Of a stretch of DNA of 5,181 nucleotides, positions 1 to 5,102 are shown in pieces. Position 1 is the stretch's first letter. The number at the start of each line of letters is the position of its first letter. The notes below the pieces were generated by a model that did not search any database, was not told the origin of the DNA, and was given only the letters and a program-made list of their open reading frames with translations. The stretch spans positions 1 to 5,181 of the forward strand of contig PWZG01000100.1 of NCBI GenBank assembly GCA_003567575.1, written 5' to 3'. The position numbers and the translations under genes are program-made. The stretch comes from PVC group bacterium (lineage in GTDB: Bacteria > Verrucomicrobiota > Kiritimatiellia > CAIKKV01 > PXCX01).

Positions 1-48
1 ATCTACTCGGTCACCCCAATCTGGAAAATGCGGAAAAAAAGAGCGTTG

Positions 49-74
49 CGTGGTCGAGTACGTGGTCGAGTACG
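49..74. repeat. 12-bp tandem duplication containing GAGTAC hexamers
   Basis: The 14-mer CGTGGTCGAGTACG occurs at 49-62 and again at 61-74, a tandem repeat with a period of 12 bp. The same 14-mer occurs once more, in the same orientation, at 1239-1252. Related hexamers appear in reverse orientation at 1429-1450. Confidence 0.8.
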
Positions 75-445
75 ATATGGTGGGGCGTCTACCCATTCGG
101 AATTCCGAAACATGATGGTTTTTCAGCGCAATTATGCATCACGGGTTACGTCTGGGATGATCCGGATGATCCGCAAGACCGGAACGTCCGCGACCTGCTG
201 GCGGAGGGCGAAAACGGAAATATCGAGGCTACCATCCAACGCATCCGTAACGGACTCAGCGACCACGGGCGCGGTCTCGAATACGTCTTTTACAATACCG
301 TTTCTACAAAGAGATGCGGGAGGACAATTCGCATCCGCAACGTATGGACCGTGAGGTACCGCTGCCGATCCACGAAGGCTTACATGGGATTCAAGCCGTT
401 CCGCGCGACGGCTTAAAGCCGAGCGTGAACGGCGACGTTGGTCCC

Positions 446-449
446 GGAG
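446..449 (+). promoter_or_regulatory. Shine-Dalgarno site of the racemase gene
   Basis: GGAG lies seven bases before ATG 457. This favours ATG 457 over the TTG at 454, and the site sits inside the last codons of the preceding broken frame. Confidence 0.6.
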
Positions 450-456
450 ATAATTG

Positions 457-1163
457 ATGACAAAGCATGTTGGAATCGTAGCCTGCAGCGCTGAAGGTGC
501 CGCGCTGTGTTATCGTACATTATGTTCTGAGGCTCAGGCCCTCATGGGCGAGCATATGCACCCCGAAGTGTCCATGCATACCCACCCTTTGGGTGAGTAC
601 ATGGTTCACATCCGTTCCGGAAACTGGCCTGAAGTGGCGAAGCTGATGCTGTCCTCAGCGGAACGCCTGGCGACAATCGGCGCGCAATTGGCCATCTGTC
701 CCGACAACACCATACACCAGGCGTTCGATCTGGTTGCGGCACGCTCTCCAATTCGATGGCTGCACATTGCCGAGGCCGTCGCCGAAGGTGCAATAACCAA
801 GGGACTCAAGACCCTGGCTATCACCGGGACAAAGTACCTGATGCCGGCCCCGTTTATCCTGACAAACTGAGCAAGTTCGGAATGGCTGTTCATATCCCGG
901 ACGAGACGGATCGAGAGCGAATCAACACCATCATCTTCGAGGAACTCGTCAACGGTGTGCTCGCCGAGGAATCCAGGCTGTACTTCAACACGGTCATCGA
1001 GAAGATGAAGGATCGCGGATGCGACGGCGTGGTCTTGGGATGCACGGAAATCCCCCTGCTTGTTGACCCGAACGACTGCCCGTTACCCACGCTCGATTCG
1101 ACTCGTCTTCTGGCACGCGCTGCCTTGCGAGAAGCAATGAAAGAGGACCCACCAAGCAAATGA
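457..1163 (+). pseudogene. Asp/Glu-family amino-acid racemase, broken by a one-base deletion
   Basis: Members of the aspartate/glutamate racemase superfamily interconvert L- and D-amino acids in the cytoplasm using two facing acid/base residues. The reading starts at ATG 457 with KHVGIVACSAEGAALCYR and contains CPDNTIHQAF at residues 81-90 and ITGTKYLM at 122-129. After codon 129 (841-843) only two bases (844-845) stand where the family has a codon. The reading resumes at 846 with GPVYPDKLSKFG, then IPDETDRERINTIIFEELV, GCDGVVLGCTEIPLLV and LPTLDSTRLLARAAL, ending at TGA 1161-1163. Joined, it is about 235 residues, the normal family length. The second catalytic Cys is present (corrected residue 196). 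The position usually holding the first Cys or Thr before N-T is Asp83. The break may be genuine decay or a sequencing error; both halves are otherwise well conserved. The substrate cannot be told from sequence. Confidence 0.85.
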
Positions 1164-1238
1164 AAGGTAACTGGGCATCCCCTTTGCACTAGTCTGTAAC
1201 GTCATTGTTCAACGTTGAGAGATCGGCGTGCACGAGAC

Positions 1239-1252
1239 CGTGGTCGAGTACG
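1239..1252. repeat. Third copy of the CGTGGTCGAGTACG 14-mer
   Basis: This is an exact direct repeat of the 14-mer at 49-62 and 61-74. It lies just beyond the stop codon of the four-helix-bundle remnant, so the two sets of copies flank the debris region at about 1.2 kb distance. Confidence 0.75.
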
Positions 1253-1272
1253 GTGTTTGCGATCCAGCCCAG

Positions 1273-1420
1273 CTATCTTTCCTCCAGTTTTCGTTCCCAC
1301 GCTACGAGCATGCGCACGATATCCGCGAGGCAGCTCTTGCCCTCGGTGACATCCTGCTTGCCCTTCGCCTGCCGTCTGGTACAACCTCAGGTCTTCATGG
1401 TCGAACGCTGATCTCATCAT
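1273..1420 (-). pseudogene. Four-helix-bundle (S23-type) protein remnant with its middle deleted
   Basis: On the minus strand, ATG at 1420-1418 opens MMRSAFDHEDLRLYQ, which matches the usual N-terminus of the four-helix-bundle/S23 family (FDHEKL.VYQ type). From 1374 a different frame continues RQAKGKQDVTEGKSCLADI, then VRMLVAWERKLEER and TAG at 1275-1273, which resembles the family's last helix (EGK..L..IV.ML). Only about 48 codons remain of the usual roughly 120. The RASTSI..NIAEG-type core is absent and the two ends are out of frame, so a central deletion has destroyed the gene. The family is found inside 23S rRNA intervening sequences and as stand-alone genes; its function is poorly known. 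GTACGA-type hexamers and a 25-bp tandem repeat lie directly upstream of its start. Family assignment rests on recognising the two end motifs only. Confidence 0.65.
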
Positions 1421-1428
1421 CGAATCCC

Positions 1429-1454
1429 GTACTCGTACACCTACTCGTACACAC
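1429..1454. repeat. Tandem 12-mers built on GTACTCGTACAC
   Basis: ACTCGTACACCT at 1431-1442 is followed by ACTCGTACACAC at 1443-1454. On the minus strand this is a GTACGAGT-type simple repeat, ending nine bases before the start codon of the four-helix-bundle remnant. It is related to the GAGTAC hexamers at 56-73 and 1246-1251. Confidence 0.65.
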
Positions 1455-1495
1455 AAATCTCCCCCAATCTCGTACACACAAATCTCCCCCAATCT
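1444..1495. repeat. Perfect 25-bp tandem duplication
   Basis: The unit at 1444-1468, starting CTCGTACACAC and ending CCCCCAAT, is repeated without change at 1469-1493, and the first two bases of a third unit follow. With only two abutting copies and no spacers, it is a local duplication and not an array. Confidence 0.9.
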
Positions 1496-1501
1496 ACGCC
1501 C

Positions 1502-1524
1502 AACATATCTCGTGACGAGATGTT
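1502..1524. repeat. Imperfect inverted repeat, possible operator or hairpin
   Basis: The left arm AACAT-at-CTCGT (1502-1513) pairs with the right arm ACGAGATGTT (1515-1524) around a single G at 1514. Ten pairs form if the two-base AT insertion is bulged out. There is no T-run on either side, so an intrinsic terminator is unlikely. It lies 55 bp beyond the proC stop codon and could mark the 3' end of that transcript. No function can be assigned. Confidence 0.4.
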
Positions 1525-1579
1525 CCTGACCATCACAGCAGTGAAATACCGCCTACAACCCACAACCTACAATCCACAA

Positions 1580-2380
1580 TCACCCTTCCGCCAATTCGCG
1601 GCTACGCTGTATGGATACGGTTAATAATTCTCCCACGATCTCGTCAAACCGGCGCCGGTCCATTACCTGCAAACCGGCCATGGTGACACCGCGTGCGCTG
1701 CTGACCGCGTCAATCAGTTCCCGCGGCGACATTGCGCCGTCAAGCAACAGCGATGCGGTTCCTTGCATCGTTTGCGCCGCCAACACCTGCGCCTGATCCG
1801 GCGTCAATCCCTCGGCGGCGGCGGCCGAAACCATGGCCTGGATCATGCGCGCGAAAAACGCCGGTCCCGATCCGCTAACCGCCGTGACAGCATCCATTAA
1901 CGTTTCCGGAACTTCCATTGCGCGTCCGAATTTCTCCAGCAACATCCGCGCCGTACTCCGGTCCGCCACGGTCGCCCGTGTGCCCGCACAATACGCACTC
2001 ATCGCGACACCGGTCCGGCAGGCGATATTGGGCATAACGCGCACCAGTCGCGCCGCGGGTAGCCGTTCTTCAAGCCATTCCAGACGTTTACCGGCGGCAA
2101 TAGAAAGTACCAGACACCGCGGCGCGACGGCGACCTGTAACGCGTCGAGCATCTCGGCGAGTTGCTGGGGTTTGACGCCTAGCATCAAGACATCCGTCGA
2201 AGGCACCGCCTCGTGATTCCGTGTCGTCACCCCAACTCCATAACGCTGCCGCAAATCGGTCAGCCGATCCTCGCGCACATCGGCCAACATGATCTCATCC
2301 GGTTTTACGACTTGATTCCGCAGCCAAGCCGCCATCATCGCTTCGCTCATATTTCCTGCACCGATTATGCCGATACGCAT
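1580..2380 (-). CDS. proC: Pyrroline-5-carboxylate reductase (ProC)
   Basis: ProC catalyses the last step of proline synthesis in the cytoplasm, reducing 1-pyrroline-5-carboxylate with NAD(P)H. The protein has 266 residues, close to the family's usual 270. An N-terminal Rossmann fold carries GIIGAGNM at residues 4-11, LGVKPQ at 67-72 and MPNIACRTGVAM at 116-127. The C-terminal helical dimerisation domain has AVSGSGPAF at 167-175 and SARGVTMAGL at 228-237. In the family this last loop normally reads SPGGTT or SPGGAT; here Pro is Ala and the first Gly is Arg, while the Thr is kept. ATG at 2380-2378 is chosen because AGGAG precedes it by nine bases and the Rossmann motif follows at once; the longer in-frame reading from 2428 would overlap the glycosyltransferase. 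It lies 17 bp after that gene on the same strand and probably shares its transcript. The odd loop leaves activity likely but worth testing. Confidence 0.93.
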   Translation of the reverse strand: MRIGIIGAGNMSEAMMAAWLRNQVVKPDEIMLADVREDRLTDLRQRYGVGVTTRNHEAVPSTDVLMLGVKPQQLAEMLDALQVAVAPRCLVLSIAAGKRLEWLEERLPAARLVRVMPNIACRTGVAMSAYCAGTRATVADRSTARMLLEKFGRAMEVPETLMDAVTAVSGSGPAFFARMIQAMVSAAAAEGLTPDQAQVLAAQTMQGTASLLLDGAMSPRELIDAVSSARGVTMAGLQVMDRRRFDEIVGELLTVSIQRSRELAEG

Positions 2381-2389
2381 CGTTTTCTT

Positions 2390-2394
2390 CTCCT
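2390..2394 (-). promoter_or_regulatory. Shine-Dalgarno site of proC
   Basis: AGGAG on the minus strand lies nine bases before ATG 2380. It falls in the 17-bp gap after the glycosyltransferase stop and fixes the proC start. Confidence 0.75.
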
Positions 2395-2397
2395 GTT

Positions 2398-3090
2398 TCA
2401 AATGAAACGGTATTTCAGGATACACCATAGCGCACGGAACCCGTCACGCCATGTAATCTTTTTGCCTTCATCGTAACGCCGCCCGTAATAGGCAATCGGC
2501 ACCTCATATATACGCCACCCGGCGCGCGCTATCCTGGCTGTAAATTCGACTTCGAAACCGAAACGATCCTCGTGTAACGTCATCTTGCCGACAACGTCAC
2601 GCTTGAACACTTTGTAACAGACTTCCATATCACTGAGATTAAGATTGGTGGCCATGTTGGATAGCATCGTAAGCAAACGATTCCCCACGTAATGCCAGTA
2701 GAACACAACCCTGTGCGGACCGCCTCCGATAAAACGCGATCCATAGACCACATCGGCATGTCCCTTGAGGATCGGATCGAGTAACAACGGGTATTGGGCG
2801 GGATCGTATTCGAGGTCGGCGTCCTGAATCAAAATCAAATCGCCCGTAGCCGCCGCGAATCCGGTGCGTAACGCCGCGCCTTTACCGCGATTGTGATCAT
2901 GTGTAAACGTTCGTATATTCGCCACCTCATGGGCAAGACGCAGCGCCACGTCGCGCGATCCGTCGCGCGATCCGTCGTCGACCAGGATGATTTCCTTGCT
3001 CATCGGCAGCGCAACGGCGTTTACACGACGCACGATTTCTTCGAGCGTTGCCACCTCATTGTAAACGGGAATAATGATCGAAAGGGTCAT
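2398..3090 (-). CDS. GT2 glycosyltransferase, DPM1/polyprenyl-phosphate sugar transferase type
   Basis: Family-2 enzymes of this kind transfer a sugar from a nucleotide donor, often to a polyprenyl phosphate carrier at the inner face of the cytoplasmic membrane. The 230-residue protein is a single GT-A domain: IIIPVYNE at residues 5-12, the nucleotide-binding ILVDDGSRDGS at 35-45, NRGKGAALRTGF at 67-78 and the metal-binding QDADLEYD at 89-96 (DxD at 90-92). The C-terminal part has VYGSRF, EDRFGFEVE and YYGRRYDEGKKITWRDG, typical of the DPM/DPG-synthase-like branch. No hydrophobic membrane segments follow, so it is the short, soluble or peripheral form. Start ATG 3090-3088 is chosen because the fold begins at residue 3 and AAGGA lies ten bases upstream. 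proC follows 17 bp later. It is divergent from heptose synthesis genes, which fits envelope glycan work. Donor and acceptor are unknown. Confidence 0.9.
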   Translation of the reverse strand: MTLSIIIPVYNEVATLEEIVRRVNAVALPMSKEIILVDDGSRDGSRDVALRLAHEVANIRTFTHDHNRGKGAALRTGFAAATGDLILIQDADLEYDPAQYPLLLDPILKGHADVVYGSRFIGGGPHRVVFYWHYVGNRLLTMLSNMATNLNLSDMEVCYKVFKRDVVGKMTLHEDRFGFEVEFTARIARAGWRIYEVPIAYYGRRYDEGKKITWRDGFRALWCILKYRFI

Positions 3091-3100
3091 TCCCCAATAT

Positions 3101-3105
3101 TCCTT
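3101..3105 (-). promoter_or_regulatory. Shine-Dalgarno site of the glycosyltransferase
   Basis: AAGGA on the minus strand lies ten bases before ATG 3090. A second purine run, GGGGA, directly abuts the ATG and is too close to serve. The site supports ATG 3090 over the upstream in-frame ATG at 3138. Confidence 0.55.
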
Positions 3106-3128
3106 TTCATAATTGTAACACAGCCTTG

Positions 3129-3157
3129 ATTGTGCCACAGCGATCCGGAGGCGTCAA
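3129..3157 (-). promoter_or_regulatory. Candidate sigma70-like promoter for glycosyltransferase-proC
   Basis: On the minus strand TTGACG (3157-3152) and CACAAT (3134-3129) are separated by 17 bp, matching 5 and 4 of 6 consensus positions. A start site near 3122 would leave a leader of about 30 bases that includes the ribosome site. A TACAAT hexamer at 3117-3112 is an alternative -10 but has no good -35. The upstream in-frame ATG 3138 would fall inside this promoter. Confidence 0.5.
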
Positions 3158-3186
3158 TATCCAAAACCGGCCTCAAAAAACCGGGC

Positions 3187-3215
3187 TTGACGCCCGCTGT
3201 CGGACGCCATACAAT
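3187..3215 (+). promoter_or_regulatory. Candidate sigma70-like promoter for rfaE2-hldD
   Basis: TTGACG (3187-3192) and TACAAT (3210-3215) are separated by exactly 17 bp, each matching 5 of 6 consensus positions. Transcription would start near 3222, downstream of the possible starts at 3130 and 3214, so translation most likely begins at ATG 3244. The -35 sits in the centre of a small inverted repeat, CGGGC (3182-3186) and GCCCG (3192-3196). Confidence 0.6.
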
Positions 3216-3243
3216 GAACATGTTTTTTAATAATAACCATCTC

Positions 3244-3756
3244 ATGACGCTATGTAGTGCCCGTAAAATCCTGACGTGTGACCAGCTCATCGAAACGCGA
3301 CAGCGTTTGAAACAACTGGGGCAACGGATCGTGTTCACCAACGGTTGCTTCGATATCATTCACGCGGGTCACGTGACGTTGCTTGATGAAGCCCGCCGGT
3401 TGGGTGACCGGCTGATCGTCGGTCTGAATTCCGATGCATCGGTCAAACGCCTCAAGGGTCCGAGGCGCCCGATTTTCAATCAAACCGATCGAGCCTTGGT
3501 AATTTCATCAATGGAAACGGTCGATTACGTGGTGATTTTTGACGATGACGAGCCGGCGTCGCTGATTGAAAAGCTGTTGCCGGACGTCTTGGTCAAGGGC
3601 AGCGATTGGGGGCATTACGTCAGTGGTCGGGATATTGTCGAGCGCAACGGAGGGAAGGTGGTCCTGCTCTCGCTGGTTACGGGCCACTCCAGTACCGCCG
3701 CCCTTAACCGCATAGCGGCAGCAAATAATCAACCAGACTCCAACCGTGAACCATAA
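3244..3756 (+). CDS. rfaE2: D-glycero-beta-D-manno-heptose 1-phosphate adenylyltransferase, stand-alone
   Basis: This cytoplasmic enzyme joins heptose 1-phosphate to ATP, giving ADP-D-glycero-D-manno-heptose and pyrophosphate. The 170-residue protein is one cytidylyltransferase-like domain: FTNGCFDIIHAGH at residues 31-43 with the nucleotide-binding HAGH at 40-43, GLNSDASVKRLKG at 60-72, NQTDRALVIS at 79-88, VLVKGSDW at 115-122 and VTGHSST at 145-151. It corresponds to the C-terminal half of bifunctional HldE. The heptose 7-phosphate kinase half and the phosphatase are not in the window, so they must be encoded elsewhere. ATG 3244 is chosen because a promoter at 3187-3215 would start transcripts after the ATG at 3214; no clear ribosome site precedes it, and ATG 3214 or 3220 stay possible if transcription starts further upstream. 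Its end overlaps hldD by 11 bases, the next step of the pathway, which suggests translational coupling. Confidence 0.92.
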   Translation: MTLCSARKILTCDQLIETRQRLKQLGQRIVFTNGCFDIIHAGHVTLLDEARRLGDRLIVGLNSDASVKRLKGPRRPIFNQTDRALVISSMETVDYVVIFDDDEPASLIEKLLPDVLVKGSDWGHYVSGRDIVERNGGKVVLLSLVTGHSSTAALNRIAAANNQPDSNREP

Positions 3757-4735
3757 ACCGATTATCGTCACCGGCGGCGCCGGATTCATCGGCAGCAATC
3801 TGGTCGCCGCCTTAAACCGGCGCGGACAGACCGATATCGTGGTGGTCGATCACATAAATCATCCGGACAAGACACGGAATCTGAATCGTCTCCGGTTTCG
3901 CGAATACATCGACAAAACGGATTTCCGGCAGCGGCTACGGGCCGGGAGCCTGATGTCTCCCGCCACGGTTTACCATCTGGGCGCCTGCAGCTCGACCACG
4001 GAATTCGACGAACGCTATCTGGAGGATAACAACGTACTTTATACGCGCGAACTTTGCGAATGGTCCTTGTCGGTCGGCGCCCGTTTCGTATACGCATCAA
4101 GCGCCGCAACCTACGGTAATGGAGAAAAAGGCTATTCCGATGACGACGCCGTCACGCCGGTACTGGAACCGCTGAACCCGTATGGCCGGTCAAAACAAAC
4201 GTTCGACAAATGGGCGCTCGACAACGGAATACTGCAGCGAATCGCGGGATTGAAATATTTCAATGTTTACGGACCCGGCGAAGATCACAAGGGCGAAATG
4301 CGTTCAATGGTCAACAAGGCCTTTGGTCAAATCCGTCGCGAGAACGAAATCGGTTTGTTTAAATCGTATCGGACGGATTATGCCGACGGGGAACAGGAAC
4401 GCGATTTTGTCTTTGTCGATGATGCGGTCGCGATGACGTTGTTTTTCGGCGATCATTTGGATATTTCCGGCCTGTACAACTGCGGGACGGGACATGCCCG
4501 CACATGGAACGCTCTAGCCACCGCCCTGTTCGATGCGCTCGACATGCCGCCGCGGATCCGATATGTCGATATGCCGCCGGAAATACGCGATAAATACCAG
4601 TATCACACCCAGGCCGATATGTCCAAAGCCCGCCAGGCCGGTTTTACCCGGCCGTTTCTCAGCATCGAGGAAGGAGTACGGCGGTATGTCAGGAATTACT
4701 TATCGTCTCAGAATTGTCGCTACATCGCGCTCTGA
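3746..4735 (+). CDS. hldD: ADP-L-glycero-D-manno-heptose 6-epimerase
   Basis: HldD inverts C-6 of ADP-D-glycero-D-manno-heptose to give ADP-L-glycero-D-manno-heptose, the donor for lipopolysaccharide inner-core heptose. It is an extended short-chain dehydrogenase using bound NADP. The 329-residue protein has GGAGFIGSN at 10-18, the family signature GACSSTTEFD at 79-88, SSAATYG at 118-124, catalytic Tyr146 and Lys150 in NPYGRSK, YFNVYGPGEDHKG at 171-183, RDFVFVDD at 219-226 and KYQYHTQADMSKARQAGF at 283-300. E. coli HldD has 310 residues; part of the excess is a tail of about ten residues after RNYL. The start is GTG 3746, inside the end of rfaE2, with no obvious ribosome site, so coupling to rfaE2 translation is likely. 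The stop is doubled (TGATAA, 4733-4738) and touches the first copy of a structured repeat. Confidence 0.95.
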   Translation: MNHKPIIVTGGAGFIGSNLVAALNRRGQTDIVVVDHINHPDKTRNLNRLRFREYIDKTDFRQRLRAGSLMSPATVYHLGACSSTTEFDERYLEDNNVLYTRELCEWSLSVGARFVYASSAATYGNGEKGYSDDDAVTPVLEPLNPYGRSKQTFDKWALDNGILQRIAGLKYFNVYGPGEDHKGEMRSMVNKAFGQIRRENEIGLFKSYRTDYADGEQERDFVFVDDAVAMTLFFGDHLDISGLYNCGTGHARTWNALATALFDALDMPPRIRYVDMPPEIRDKYQYHTQADMSKARQAGFTRPFLSIEEGVRRYVRNYLSSQNCRYIAL

Positions 4736-4736
4736 T

Positions 4737-4903
4737 AACGGCGGGGGATCCGCCTGCGATGCAGTCGCGACGCGCCGCCGTCTCCAGATGTTTGCAGAAT
4801 AATTTAGGACAGAATGATTTTCGGAAAGTTTTTTATGTGGTAACGGTTCAGTTTTGCCTTCAGGCGACGTGCGCCATCTGATTTTTTCGAGTAAGAAAGA
4901 ACG
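4737..4903. repeat. Structured intergenic repeat, copy 1, with a 26-bp insertion
   Basis: The unit opens with AACGGCGGGGGA (4737-4748). After 26 bases not present in copy 2 (4749-4774), it continues as a 129-bp block (4775-4903) that matches 4976-5102 with about seven differences by eye, including two single-base indels. The insertion lies between the two arms that form a tight hairpin in copy 2, although a TCCGCC inside it offers a replacement arm. The repeat begins within the doubled stop of hldD. I see no coding frame in it. It could be a REP- or MITE-like element or a local duplication. Confidence 0.85.
4863..4887 (+). terminator. Weak terminator-like hairpin in repeat copy 1
   Basis: GGCG (4863-4866) and CGCC (4872-4875) flank a five-base loop, with a run of six T at 4882-4887 after a five-base gap. 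The four-pair stem is short and the T-run is not adjacent, so function is uncertain. Both arms and the T-run recur in copy 2. Confidence 0.3.
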
Positions 4904-4917
4904 AATTCCGCTTGGAG

Positions 4918-4935
4918 CCGGCCTTCCCCTGCCGG
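4918..4935. repeat. Small inverted repeat between the repeat copies
   Basis: CCGGC (4918-4922) and GCCGG (4931-4935) flank an eight-base pyrimidine loop. It lies in the spacer of about 60 bp between the two copies and is not followed by a T-run. Confidence 0.4.
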
Positions 4936-4963
4936 ATGGGAAACCGTGACGACTATGAGAAGA

Positions 4964-5102
4964 AACGGCGGGGGACCGCCGTCTCCAGATGTTGGCAGAA
5001 TAATTTTGGACAGAATGATTTTCGGAATTTTTTTAAGTGGTAACGGTTCAGTTTTGCCTTCAGGCGGCGTGCGCCATCTGATTTTTCGAGTAAGAAAGAA
5101 CG
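4964..5102. repeat. Structured intergenic repeat, copy 2
   Basis: AACGGCGGGGGA (4964-4975) runs directly into the 127-bp block 4976-5102. Its left end forms a perfect seven-pair stem, ACGGCGG (4965-4971) with CCGCCGT (4976-4982), around a GGGA tetraloop. The block spacing to copy 1 is 201 bp. No coding frame is supported. Confidence 0.88.
5063..5086 (+). terminator. Weak terminator-like hairpin in repeat copy 2
   Basis: GGCG (5063-5066) and CGCC (5072-5075) match copy 1; the one difference between the copies here lies in the loop. Five T follow at 5082-5086. The stem is short, so this is tentative. Confidence 0.3.

Larger units (their letters stand above)
3..457 (+). pseudogene. Remnant of an unidentified gene, 5' partial, with a probable frameshift
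   Basis: I do not recognise this protein. The frame starting at position 3 has no stop until 414-416 and reads like protein from about position 75, for example YVWDDPDDPQDRNVRDLL at 147-200. Around 285-300 the plausible reading moves to the frame of position 296, which gives YRFYKEMREDNSHPQ and then PLPIHEGLHGIQAVPRDG, ending at TGA 455-457. That stop overlaps the racemase ATG by one base (TGATG), the spacing expected of translationally coupled genes, and this is the main reason to treat the second frame as real. No start codon lies in the window for the first frame, so the gene begins upstream. A 12-bp tandem duplication at 51-74 keeps the frame. The frame join and function are inference; the segments could also come from two different genes. 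Confidence 0.35.

Noticed and set aside
28..354. Open + strand frame with an ATG at 28
   Set aside because: Its product is a basic, low-complexity string unlike any family, and the frame of position 3 gives the more protein-like reading over the same bases.
1209..1218. TCAACGTTGA palindrome as an operator
   Set aside because: A lone 10-bp palindrome with no adjacent promoter or intact gene can easily arise by chance.
1444..1495. Possible CRISPR array
   Set aside because: There are only two abutting identical units, no spacers and no cas genes.
1205..1515. Two open + strand frames across 1205-1515
   Set aside because: They are the antisense of the four-helix-bundle remnant and run through tandem repeats; the minus strand carries the recognisable motifs.
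2381..2428. Longer proC start at 2428
   Set aside because: It would add 16 residues before the Rossmann motif, overlap the glycosyltransferase and ignore the AGGAG at 2390-2394.
3091..3138. Longer glycosyltransferase start at 3138
   Set aside because: The GT2 fold starts at residue 3 from ATG 3090, a ribosome site precedes that ATG, and 3138 falls inside the predicted promoter.
3130..3243. Longer rfaE2 start at 3130 or at 3214/3220
   Set aside because: The added residues have no family similarity, and the predicted promoter would start transcription after 3130 and 3214.
4533..4802. Open + strand frame overlapping the end of hldD and the first repeat
   Set aside because: It is out of frame with the well-supported hldD, and its product is a basic shadow sequence.
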